NCBI GenBank assembly: GCA_013397435.1
Contig: VZRG01002371.1
Coordinates: forward strand, 41,938-105,937
DNA: 64,000 nt
Direction: 5' to 3'
Source of the DNA: Erythrocercus mccallii
Taxonomy: Eukaryota > Chordata > Aves > Passeriformes > Dicruridae
Shown here: positions 27,701 to 40,700 of the stretch, piece after piece
Position numbering within the stretch: the stretch's first letter is position 1
How the letters are laid out: the number at the start of each line of letters is the position of its first letter
Position numbers and translations under genes: made by a program
Notes under the pieces: model-generated
What the model saw: only the letters and a program-made list of their open reading frames with translations
Database searches by the model: none
Told to the model about the DNA's origin: nothing

Positions 27701-30700
27701 CTTGGCAGCAGGGACAACCAGCTGGCCATGTGGTGCCTGCCAGCCTCTCACACAGCTAGACAGGAGAGGAGCCCCTGGTGGGTGCCATAAGCTGAGCCCA
27801 GGGAAGCTGCACTGTATGTGATCCTCTGCTCCCTGGCTCTGTTATCTGAAAGACAAGGATGAGAAACAGGAAGGAAAAATGGGAGCATGTTTTCTTCTGT
27901 TTAGCACATTAGTGTCAGTTATGTTGTGCTTTTGGTTTATTTTTAAAAGTGGAATGGTAATGGAATTACCTTGTGTAAGGTGAAGCACCACTAATAGAAA
28001 ATAAATAGTGTTACCTTGAGACAATCTATACCAAAAAAACCCCTGGATTTTCAAACTTTCCTACTGAAATTTTACAGCTTATTGGATTGTAGATAGAAAC
28101 TGAGGTTGCCCTGCCAGTCATAGTGAATGTCTCAGTCACAAAGGATAAAAGATAACCCAGTTGATTTCAAAAGCCTTATTTTATGTAATTCCGATACAGC
28201 ATTTTTGAGACAATAAATATTATATTCATTATACATAAATTATTCAATTATTAATATTTTAAAACAATTACTTGAAGGACTGGCATCTAAAATAGTTTGG
28301 AAGATAAAGTACAGCTGATTTTAATAGTGTCATATTAAAACAATTTATCTTACAATTATTCAAAATTTGAATGAGACAGGAAATCAAATTTCAGAGCCCA
28401 AAGACAAAACCCACCAGCTCAGCTGTTGTGTCAGATTGCTGTCAAGCTGTAGCCTGTATCTTTGCATTCCACTAAGGGCAATGGAAACTTACAGGCACAA
28501 GCTTCCAAAGCTGGAAATTACTTATACACCCACAGGGACTAGGGCTAATCAAATGGTATATTTTGGTCTGACTCTTTTTAAAGATCTATAGCTATTTATC
28601 CAAGAAATACACAAGGCTGCTAAAATAATATATGAATATATTACAGGAAGTGGAATGTTTTCCTAGCAATCTGCATAAAAGCATCAAAATACTCTGTAAT
28701 TGTATACTTAAAAATTCCTACAGTAATTAAACTGTATACAAGATAGTCTGTTACTTAGTTAAAGTGTTATAACTTTCTCAATTTGCATAATATCTGCCTT
28801 ACATAAATTCCTTGACATTTTAAAAATCTTCCAGAAGTGTACATGATGCTGGAAACTAAACTATACTTCAATACTGAGGAACTATTACTGGATACAAAAT
28901 ATGGCCACAACAATCTCTGCTCTCCTGTAAAACGGCAGTTTCAGTCAAATGATATTGTTACTAAACCAATTATAGTTATTAAATGGGACCCTCCCCCCCC
29001 ATTAATTAGAGGCACCATTCTCTCACTACAGCTGGGCATATAGTCTTTCACAAAGCTCTTCCATGTAAAATAATATTAATGTACTGTGAACTCAGTCACT
29101 TCTCATAGTCCTGAAGCAAATGCTTTTTTCTTACTCTGGAGTCCTGACTTAAATGCAGTTGTAGATGGATGCTTTTGATTAACTGTGTTCACATCATCAC
29201 TGGATGTTTCCATAAAATAATAACTTGCTGAATCATAAGTATTTAGACTGACTGAAATTCCTTCCAGGAAAGCTGAAGGTAATATCTTTATCCTGACTTC
29301 TCAGACGGAGCGAGTTCAGCTAAGAATGTTGCTACAAATACAAGGAATGGAAAGCAACAACATTGTGGGTAAATATTTGTAATAACTTTAGTCAGAATGT
29401 GCATTTCTTCAGAATTTTGTAAGCTTCATATAGTAAAGAAATAAAAGGTTTCAGCAAACATAAAAGCTACAGAGAAACGCTTGAGGCTGTGGTAATGGAA
29501 GAGGAAAATTAAATGTTACCAGTGATCTTAATTCCATGATGTCTCAGTCTACCACCTTTGATAGTAAAAGTGATGCTCTCAAGTGCCCAGCTCTTCAAAT
29601 GAGGAAGTCATGAAATGCTCATTGATGTCAGCTGTTTTAATTTATTACTGCTTGACAGAAAGATAATGAACATATATTACAAAAAAAATCCTATTTGACA
29701 AAAGTGATGAATTTTTTTTGTCTCATCTGTCAGAGAAAGGCAAATTTCTGTCTGACACTGTCAGTTATCAAGTTTGAGTTGCTAGGGAGCATTGTAGTCC
29801 CTTATCTTCATAGAGAAGATAGTTCTTAGAGGTGGAAAAAATGGAATTCTGTTTTGGATTTCATTAATAAGAACGTAGAGCTGATTTCCCAGAAATAATG
29901 TGATATGTACAGTTGTGAAATCTTAATTATATATTTCTCTTAGTATCAGTCTGGTTAGAAGCTGTTTGGAGGACTTAGGATTTTTTCACTTTGATCATGA
30001 TTTTCAGAAGTGACAAGTTCATTTTGTTCATTTACTTTAGATATAAGACAGATGCAGAACATTTTCAACAGAATTTTTTAAATTTAGGGTTGTAGTTCTA
30101 TTATCAACAGCCGTGTACTTCATCTACCTTCTGTTGCTGGGTAGAGGAATGGGGAACAGTAAGGGGAAAAAACCCAACCCTGAAAAGCAAAAAGGCAGAC
30201 CTTCATGTTAGTTACAGTTTAATGTTCTCGTTTTAATTACAACCACGTTGAGCTAGGGCTGAAATTGTATTAAGTCACTGTCTCTCCTGGGCTTCTTCCC
30301 ACCTCTCAGAAGAGCTTACTGTGAGAATTTCCCTTCCCTTTCACTTCCCTGGCCTGACCTTCTCTCACCTTCCCTTCTCTGATCCTTAATGCACTACCCC
30401 TGGATGCTGGAGGCACAAGGACGCACCAGGGCATGCACAGTGTTGGCAGCTTTGAGCATGGCTTGTGATCTAGTGATTGTGATGTTGGTGAGGATGACAG
30501 AGGAGGCACCTCTTGTGCAGGCAGATTGCTGAGGAAAAGTCGCCAGCTATTCCCACTTCCTTCAGAGGCTCACCTCAGTGCTGCGTAGGTGAAAACAGGA
30601 AAGGCTGAAGAAATTCATACGGAGAGATAACCTATGCATTTTATATTTCATAGGGAAAGTTTTCTTATATCGGGACTATTTTTTCCACAAGCAGTTATTT

Positions 30701-31556
30701 TGCTAATGTAAAATGACAGAATCAAGCAAGTTCTTGTTTTACTGTCAAATCAGTGGTGGCAATGATGCTTTGAACATATCCAGTGCATTCAACCATTTCA
30801 CCTCTAATGTGGAGACATTCAAGTACAACAGAGGTGGAATTGATCTGTGATGTTGGCAGCAAGGTGGAGATTAACTTGTGGAAGTTTCCAAAGTACCACA
30901 GTACAAAGTCTGGTCCATTTTGGAACAAAGTTTTCTCTCTGCCCTTGGCAGTGCTAAGGTGGTGGGCAAGGGCTTATTTAGCTCCCTTGCATAGTCAGAA
31001 AATCAGCTGTGCCATGGACAGACCTCTTTACCCAGGCAAAGTTTATCAGTTTGCTTAAAAAGTCACACAAGGGGGAGATGAGCACAATCGCCCAGGAGAG
31101 TGAGTGGAAGTTAATGAAAGAAGAGTTAATGCAAAATATCTGAGATCTGTATCTTTGTTCATTCATGTCTTACCATCTTTTATTCACGCAGTCTTTTCAG
31201 CAGTTCCAAAACTCCTGCACTTCATTCTTCCACTTTGTGTGCTGGTCCAATATTATTCCTTTCCTTATCAGCTAGTGATCATAATTTGTGTATTATTTGT
31301 CTTTTTGCTTTTGGGTATAATACCAAATTTGTTCAGTGAAGGCAGGTAAAAGTGTTTGAGCTGTTACAAATAGAAGCCATTATAAAAACCTTGTAAGGAT
31401 GATAATGAACTGGAGGAGGTTTGCATTTTCTTTTTTCTTCTTTTTCTAAGTGGCTTTTAGGTGTGTTGAAGTTGATAAAGAGGAGATCCTGTTTGGCGGG
31501 CACTCTGCTGTTGCAATTTCTGCAAGCTGTGGGAATGAGGGAGGGCATTACAATTC
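21708..31556. other. Intergenic upstream of MUC6, no gene seen
   Basis: Nearly 10 kb without recognisable exons or RNA genes. A TA/TATG-rich stretch lies at about 23727-23795. MUC6 control elements are likely to be in this interval, but none can be named from sequence alone apart from the TATA box. Confidence 0.6.
23727..23795. repeat. TA/TATG-rich microsatellite
   Basis: Alternating pyrimidine-purine run of TATA, TATG and TACA units. Confidence 0.85.
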
Positions 31557-31567
31557 TATATATAAAG
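31557..31567 (+). promoter_or_regulatory. TATA box of the MUC6 promoter
   Basis: The sequence TATATATAAAG lies about 103 bases before the start codon. Transcription would be expected about 25-30 bases further on (near 31590), giving a 5' UTR of roughly 80 bases. No CpG-rich stretch surrounds it, which fits a tissue-specific TATA promoter. The start site itself is inferred. Confidence 0.7.
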
Positions 31568-31669
31568 CATCCAAGCTTGAAGAGGGCAGCCTAGAAAGTG
31601 GCAGCATTGGCACTGCCCGCTTGGAACAGAGGGGAGCACTGAGAACACTGCCCAGGCAGGGCGTGCATC

Positions 31670-31721
31670 ATGCTCCCAACACTGGTACTGCTCATCTTCT
31701 GCAGTTTCCTGCATTCTGCTG
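31670..31721 (+). CDS. MUC6: MUC6 exon 1: signal peptide
   Basis: Starts at ATG 31670 and encodes MLPTLVLLIFCSFLHSA, a short hydrophobic signal peptide for entry into the ER, with cleavage likely after Ser-Ala. It ends at a strong donor (GTAAGT) in phase 1. The start is chosen because it is the first ATG after the TATA box and opens directly into a signal peptide. Confidence 0.88.
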
Positions 31722-34700
31722 GTAAGTCTGAGGTGCCTGGGCTCCTCTTGGTACATGGCTTGAAGGAAAATTGTAGTACTGCATCACATGAAGTTCAGGT
31801 TTTGTTCTCCTTTCCCACAACCTGCAGAATTCAGTTCACACATTTTCTTCTCTTTTGCTTCATCTTAAAACACAACAGGTTGTTTAATAAATACATGACT
31901 GAAATAAAATAATTCGTTCTTAACTATTTCAGAGGGTTGGTTACTGATTTGTTGGATCCTTCCCTAAAACTCATTCCCTAGATACAGGGAATATCTTTAA
32001 TGGACTTTTGCTTGTTTCCCAGTTGACAAGTGCCTTCATCTTTCAGATGTTCATGATCCAGTGTCCTAGTGATGTCATTGCAGATACATGTTCTATGTCT
32101 TCTGTGTAGAGTGATAATGCAAATCATTTTTCTTTGTTATGTGAACTGCAAAAAGCATTAAGTATGAGCTATGTGACAGCATTTCTTTTTTGAAGAATGA
32201 TGTGATGGAAAGAATCCTGTGCTGGAAAACAGGCAAATGGTTCTAGTCTAAAAATTTTACGTGACTCTTAATATATTCCTCCATATATTATTCAATACAA
32301 TCCTTCAGTCTTTCGAAGAGGTCTGTCTTACATTTTTTGATCCAACTCACCTGTATACCAGATGAATGTGTAATTTCTAAAAAAAGATTTGATAGGTAAG
32401 TTCATTGGCTCTGTAGCTACTTGGCTGCCTTACTCGTTATTCCTCCTGTGCTGTTATCAGTGGATTTTTTGAGAATAAGCCTTTTTTGCCATGGTTTGGC
32501 ATTGCTTAGGATTTTTTTTTTTATTTCTTCTGTATATTCCATTTAATTACCAGTTATTACAGTTAGAATTTCAAGAAAAGATTTCAAGCTTCTAAAAAGC
32601 GTACTTCACTTGCTTTAGGTTAAACAAAGTTAAATTTATTTCCTCTGTATTGTGTTTACTACATTTAATGAACCATATAGTTCCAATTGCATGGGGACAT
32701 TTATTGCCCTTAAATCACTGACTTAACTGTAGCAGGAAAATAAATAAAATATAAGCAACTCAACCATTTAGTAGACTCTCAGAGCCAATTTCTACCTCAA
32801 CTGTATTGTTATAAATCAGGTGTAACTCCATTCACTGTATTAGCACCATTGTAACCCATATCAAGTCAAAGACCTGAATGTGGGTCCTAACCCCAAGTTT
32901 TGGTATCTGCAAGAGCAAAATCTTAACCTACATGACTTTCCTTTTCTAGATGATAGATGTATTGACATAAATACTTGCAATCAAATAGAAAATTGCTGGA
33001 GACACACAGCCTCAAGCTTTATATGTAAACTTGGCAATCACAAATGAGAACAACTTCTACAAAGTACTAAGTTGAATTTAAAGATAAAAACCGTAGATGC
33101 AGAATGTAGAAAATTCTTACAGAGCAGTTTTCTCCTTTGGGATGTGTCAATACTTCAGGTCCTTGGAATGTCTCAAAAGGTTGGAGATTGTGAAAACAAA
33201 CAGATTTCATTCTGTCAAGGAAAGATTTGAAATTAGACAATTTTTGGATGTTAATCTGTGCATTCTTAAATTGGACAACATGCAGGGTGCTCATTGTTTT
33301 GAACTCTAGATCCAAGTGTTGTTTCCTTAGGATGAGTCAGATCAAAACCAGGACTTAATTCTCTTCTTCATGGATCTAAATCCAAATTCTGTACCTTGAG
33401 TCTGTCTCTAGCTGGAGATGTAAATATTGATCGTAAGGACATATATTTGATTATTTGATGTGAAGTCTGATGGAAAGTGATAACTTAAGAAAATCAGTAA
33501 AAATGCATTAGCTTGAGTAAAAAAAATCTGCAGAAGTTTCAAACCTGATTAAAACTGTTAGTTCTAACCTTTGCTTAATAAGAGGTGCTGATTCATTGAA
33601 TTAATTGAGGCTTCACCCCTTTATGGATGGATCCTTTTGAGAGTTTTGTATACAGTCATACTTTTTCTTATGAAGTATGTAACTAGGAAGCCAGCTTGAA
33701 TTATAGTGTTCACACATCACACATCTATCTGTTTGCAAGAGACAGAGTTAATAATTTCATATTGGAGAGAAATCATCATGAACATGTGCAACTGATAACT
33801 CATATTACAGCTACAGCTCTACCAGTACCCTCAGTGTTAAATTTAATTTTAGGCTTCTATAATTTATTTTAAAATTCTTGTCCTTTCCAGAACATCTGAC
33901 ATTTCAACATTTCTGTTTGTCTCAAATTAGAAGAGAAAAACTGAACCCTTTACAAAACAGAGATTTTGAACTATTTCTGCAAATTAGAAGTACAAAGATT
34001 TCATTTCAATGTTTTGTTTTCATTTGTTTATCTGATGTTAAATACTTTGATTGAAGCCATTACAACATAAAATTGTATTTTCCCATGGGGATGTTTCATA
34101 GTAACTGTAGTACAGGAACAAAATTATTTATTTCTCCATAGTAATTCATGTTCCCTGGCTGGCTTGTATTGCTGCCATGAGCTAGACAGGCTGACCACAC
34201 AGAAACTGCACTTCAACAGATATAATTCTCAAGGAAGTTGGCCAGCTGGAGTAGAGTGGGAATTGGAAGTAAAACCTTCCTTTATCCAAGACAAATGAAA
34301 CTCTGATTAAAAGTTTTACTGAGATAATCCAGAGTAAGGATTTCTATTGAGATAATTCAAAATAAGTGTTTTGTGTCATTTCTCAAAGGAAAACAATACT
34401 TGCAGTAATAGTAAAATGTCAGTAAGGAAGATTTCAGTACCTTAGAAATCTCCTTTAACACTAGGACAGCCTTTGAAATGAAAAATTCTGAAATGATTGC
34501 AAAATACAACTTCTGCATAGCCATAGCACTTGATACATCTGTACAATCTGCCACCTTGTGTGCTTCTGAATGGTTGATAACATTGCCAGGAAGATTTAAC
34601 TATTCTCTTCAGAGATAAATGTGAGAAAAAGAATGTAAATGCTGAGAATAATTACGGTATGGTATGGTATGGTATGGTATGGTATGGTATGGTATGGTAT

Positions 34701-37700
34701 GGTATAATAAACTATTGTACTGTATAATATAGTAGTTTGATATGACAGGATACAGACTGATTGGCAGATAGTCAGCAAATGGCTCTGTATTTATTAGCTA
34801 TTCTTTTTGCAAAACGTTAAAGTGGATTTCATGTTCTTAGTTATTTTCAATCTAACTCTTGTACATGTCCATATAATATGGGATGATTATTATGCTCAAA
34901 TTTAATCTAAACACCAAACCTGAAATACATGTTAAATTTTGTTTGCCAAGCTTAGATGTTTGAGTTCGAAAAGCTAACAGACAAGCTTTACAAACTGATT
35001 ATCTGTTCTAATCTAAAGTATTTGTCCATTGATTATTAGACATTTTGCTTTACCAAGCTCTCTAGATAGATCTGACTTGAAGTAATGTTTTAGGCATGTA
35101 TTCAATTCCTGCAAATCTAATATCCTTGGAAAGCAGCTGTTACACACTCCTAAATCCCATTCCTGTAGTGTCTGAAGTTTAGGATTAAACTGTAACAACT
35201 GGAAAACTGTAAAACCAACAATAATAGATTATTGGACAAATGCAGGTATCAAAATCCAGGTGTTCAAAAAAGGCAGCAGCAGCTCTAGGCATGAAGAGTG
35301 TTAGCTTGAAAGCCACAAACTGACCATTCCTTTTTGTGGTGTACTTGCTGTGATGCTCAGTTCACTAGGAACTTGGAAGGAGAATGCTGGATTTTGGAAA
35401 TGCCTGCTGAGTTGCAGGCCAACCATGGAGATTTTCTAAAACACTGGCAAAATTTCAAACAATTGTTGGCCAGTGCTGACCAATTCTAGTCAGCAAGGCA
35501 GCATGAGTACGATCTATAATGATTTTGTGATGAGTGTGTCAGACAACTTGGGACTGGCTGAGATAAATGCCATTTTAGGCTATTAGAACATTTAGGATGG
35601 GAGCACTTCTGTCACTAAACTTATATCCTTGATTTATTTCCCTTATGCCTAAATAGTATTGTATAAAATTCATTGTATAAAATTCCACCAGTGTAGTACT
35701 TTAGCTCTTAAAAATTTAGATTAGTTTATCCAAATAACATTTTTTTTCAGCTAGTATTGTTTCATAGAAGAATTGAGGTGCAGACTGATGGGAAGGTTGG
35801 AGATGTCTGGGTCTGAGATCCAAAGCAAAACAATGTGCTGAAACACTCCGTTCCAAAATTCCCCCTTGTGCTTTAACCTAGCCTTCCATAAAAGGCAGAG
35901 CTTCACCTGTTCTCCTGCAACCCTTGAGGTAGTACATGGCAAATGTTACCTTACCTTCAGCAGCACAGTGTGGAATTGGCTGGGAGTCTGCTACAGCTGG
36001 TGAGCTCCCTGGAGGCTTCCACTCACTGCAGTATCCAAGGAAGCAACAGCACCCTGCAGAGCTGTAGCGTATATGTAAATATGTATGTATGTGGATTTGG
36101 CCTGGTTTATTTGATGAAAGAAACCTTCTGCCACAACATTTTCTGAGTTGCAAAAGATCCTAAACATGTAATAGAGAATTATATAGGTTCTACAAGATAC
36201 TTGCTCCTGCTATCTTAAGAAACACCAGACATGAGAAAATTCTAAATGAGCAGCACATTTCTGAAGCACCTCAGGTCTTTATTCCTGCATCTTGTTTTGG
36301 TTTTTACCACCCAGCTAGTGACTCTGAGAGCTCACTCCACCAGTGCTGGAGGAGAATGCTGTGTGAAAGAGCCTTTGGGTATGTATGAGAATGTGGAGCA
36401 GCTGTGCTCGTGCAGTAGGTCTGTGTTTGACATGGAAAAGGAACCACCCTGCACTCAGCATTTGCTAAACGTTCCTTGGCCTCTCCTAACCAAACCAGGC
36501 TTTGTGAAGAGGTGCATGGAAAGGAGGAGGTGACAGTTGGCATTGTTCTGCCTTAACGTGAGCAGCAAAAGCAGCAACTACACCTGGGGATTTCCTGGTC
36601 TTCAGCTCCAGATCCCACGGTTCTTGTGGAGAACACATGGGACAATACCTTCCCCATCTTTTTACACTTTTGGCTATTGCCTCCACTGCTTCTACCGAGA
36701 TGGTGAAACAAGAACTCCAAAACATGAGGAAAGATTTATCCCACTGTTTTTAACAGGAACATAGGATTTTAGTATGAAGTATAGGACCTCTCATATTGCA
36801 TAGGGTTTCTGGCAAACTTCAATAACATTTGACCAGTACAGAGGAATTTTCTATTACGTAATTATGTAATAGGAATTGTGTGATTTTCCCTGATAATTTC
36901 CATTCAGATTTGTGTGACAGAGCAAAATTCATATGTGCTGACCCTGCTTTGAGTTGTAGCATGCTTAAAAATAAATAAATATACAAATATTCAGCTTCCT
37001 TTTGCTCAGAGGATAACTTCATTGTGTTGTCTTTTTCCTTTCACAGCATTTGAAGGAAATTATTGGTCCTCCATTTTTCTCCAGAAACAGAAAGAATCTC
37101 TGCAAAGAAGTAAGTGTCTGACCTGGTTTTGTTTGCATTCAAGTGTGAGTTACAACTCTATTCAGCATCAAGTCCATATTGCAGAAGGCACTGTACAAAT
37201 CACATAATAAAAATAAGTCTTTGCCTCAAGGAGCGTATGTTTTGAAGCATTAAATTTTAGAAATTCCAAATTAAGACTTTGCATGTAAAAAGATTGTAAA
37301 ATACATTGTCTCACTGTAGTAAATTTTAAACTAAATGGAAAGTGCTTTAGTGTGCCACACTGAGGTTTTGATGCCTAAGGATAGAAACTGAGCAGTTTAA
37401 TAGCCTTCCACATTTAGAAATATGCTATTGGGATAATTTGCATGGTATGTTTGATTTTCATTCCTACATATTACTGCCTAATACTATCTAAAAATTTAGG
37501 ATATGGATTCTTTTGATATTTCAGAATCCAGGAAACTAAAGCTCATTCTCCATATAGATTAGATCTGTGAAAATGATTTTAAAGATTTCAGGTTAAAACA
37601 AACTCATATGCAAATAGGCAAATCAGAGTGTGGAATACTTCTTCCTCACCTTTATAGCCAGCAACCAGGAGGTCAGACTAGGACAGATCTCCGCTTCAGT

Positions 37701-40700
37701 GTGCAGCTGCTGCCGCACATCTGGTAGTTTATCAGCAGTTTTCCCTGAACTCCAAAGAGTGGCTTGTGTGCATCCGTTGCAAAATTAACTCCAGCCACCT
37801 ACTTACTGTAAATTTGTGCTAATCCTTCTGAGTCTGAGAAATACAAATAGTAATGTACTACTGTCTTACTTGTGTAAAACAATGTACAATGCCAAAACTA
37901 AACAAAAAATAACATATTATAGCTTTATAATATTTAAAATATTAGCTATCAGAAGTATGGTTAGAAAGGCAGGTATCCTTAAAATGTTAACACGTATTAA
38001 CTCGTATTAAAATATAATGGCAAATTTTGACTGTAGTTATTATGGAATTTTCTGCTACAAAGAAATTTTGGTTCTATTCAAAATGGTGGTGGACAAGGAC
38101 TTGGAAGCCAGAGCACAAGGGAGCGATAAGCAGAAAAGTCTTAATAGCCTCACAAAATTCCCTGAACTGAAAATAATTGGAGACTGAGAGAATATCTCAG
38201 AATATGGAAGTGTATATGCCTGATCTGATGATAGTCTTCCCTTGGGCAGGCTGTTAATGGTCACTGCTGGAAATAAAATACAGAGCCACATCAACCCTTG
38301 GGCACAACCAACACACTTTTTCACTTGTCCTTTCCTGAAGAAATGTAAGGCACTGACTTAAAAATTTGAAGTTCATTCAATAGTCATTTAGTTTTCCACG
38401 TCCATGGCAAGAATGAATAAATGTCATCATGCTAAGATGATATATTTTACGGGACATGATGTTCCTCTGCTACGGGATAAAGAAGGCTGCAGCCTTTCTG
38501 AAAACACAAAATATTCACAAGATCCCTTCTAAAATAAGTAAAGATATCAATCCTAATATTCCAACTCTTTTTCTATCCTATTCTATTTACAGACAATCTT
38601 CCTAGTAATTCGTAATTTTAATGTTTTACACTAAAATATCATGCTTTATGTCTGCATGCCATTAGAAAGCAATTCTCTGTACTCCAAAACTTGTTGCGTG
38701 TCAGTGGTTGAATGAAATTCTTTATCCAGTTTGAGGGCAATGTGGAGGTGTAGGACAAAATTAATTATATAAAATGAAAATTTATTATAATAAGCATTTC
38801 TTTAGGCAGAAGAAACTGAGAGTGGCTTGAATTAGGAGAATTCTCCTTCAGTATAAGCATGGAAAAGCTAAATTAATTTTTACTTAAAGTAAAAATAGTT
38901 AAAAGACTTTTGATCAGAAAAAAAAATTCCCAAATATTCAGGAACTCATCTCTGTTTGCTGTCTGTTCTCACAATAAGAAAACAGCAGAGCATGGATATA
39001 GACTAATTAAAAGAAAATCCCTAGATGTTATTTAGTAAAAGCTGAACTCAAAAGACAAACACATAATCTGGATTTTAACCTCCTTGAGTTATTGACATTC
39101 CCATTCGTTATTTTACTTTGATAAGATTTAAATAAAAACAAATACAGTGACCGTGCTCCTGTATTTATTGAAAGGGGCACCTCTTGCACTCTGACCATTG
39201 TGCAGCCCTGGGTAATCATTCCTTGGTGCACTCTGGGGTTTAGTGGTCAGTATCACTCAGGCACATAAACATATTAAAGGCATATTAAACTAAATGGACT
39301 TAGGCATGAAGGATCAATGATAACAATCAGCCAATTCCTATTTTCCAGTCAGACCTTCAGGACAGAACAGAAGTGTGGAAGAGGAGTATTTTTTGCCAAC
39401 AGGTAACCACTCATTGGGAAACAGTATTTTCTACGTAAACTGGATAAAACCGGTAGCATTCTATAGTTATTTGATCTCTCCTTTAGAATTAAAAGAGATG
39501 CTTTGACTTTAAAACAATAAATGTAAATTGCATGTAGACTTTGATAAACTTATCTGATACTTTGTAACTCTTAAGATACATTCTGAAATACCTGAGCTTC
39601 ATAAGATACCATAAGCAAAAATAATTTAAAAATGAAAGTCTAAGCAATCTAAGTCTAGAAATACAGAACTGAAGACACGATATTAAGTACTTCAATAAAA
39701 TTATCAGCTTCAAAGGGAATGTTCAAATGCTATAAGTAGATCCAGAACTATCTAACAGCAAGTACTGGAGTTGTAGCTCTTCTTTTTTTTTTACTCATTT
39801 CCACATCTGAAAATCTGTCTATTCAGATGAACATTCCAGACTACTTCTTAAAAATGAAAACTGATTAAAACATTCTATATACTTATAAAACTGGCTGGAA
39901 CTTTGTCAGACAGACACACAACCAAAAGAGTGTAGAATTAGAAGTTGAGCTGTGAAGACTGTCTTTGGATATCTGGTGATTTGATTGTGCGGTTAATCAT
40001 GATACAGTAATGCTATAGCTTGGCTAATGCTGTGCCTGAGATGTTAAAACTCTGTCCAATAGAAAACTGTCACCTTTGCAGACAGGTCTAGCAGACTGAA
40101 ATAAGAAGTTAAGTTTTTATATTACCCATAGGAGTTGGAAGGGTTTTTCCCAAGCTAGGAAGTTAGGGAATTCTTCTCTGCTTACAGTACATGAGAATAT
40201 TGCTCTCACTCCTGATATTGTTTCACTTCTTGACTGGAGATAAAATTTTGAGATTACAGAAGAAGAAAAAGGAACGAATAGAGGGCTAGAATGTTGTTTA
40301 CAGAATTAATCTGAGTAAAAACTTAATAGCTTGTCCTAGTATTTTTGTTTGAAATGCCAATCAGAATGAGCAAATATGCTAAACCCATGTTTCTTTCTCT
40401 TTTATAGTTTTGAGCAAGGATTCCTGTTCTACCTGGGGAGGAGGGCATTTTTCAACCTTTGATAAATACCAGTATGACTTCACTGGGACTTGCAACTACA
40501 TCTTTGCAACTGTATGTGATGAGACCAGCCCAGACTTCAACATTCAGTTCCGTCGTGGGCTGGACAAAAAAATTGCAAGGATCATTATTGAGCTTGGACC
40601 TTCTGTTGTCATTGTTGAGAAAGGCAGCATTTCTATCAGGAGTGTTGGGTAAGATTTTGCCATGAATGGGGCGTGAAGTGTTTAGAGAAGGCAGGGAGTT

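Noticed and set aside
31104..31349. Hydrophobic open frame (81 codons) just upstream of the MUC6 promoter
   Set aside because: Looks like a membrane segment only because of T-rich sequence; no conservation or splice context.
36246..36770. Richer coding-like stretch in MUC6 intron 1
   Set aside because: Frames on both strands of similar length, no Cys pattern or splice signals joining the mucin frame, no known family.
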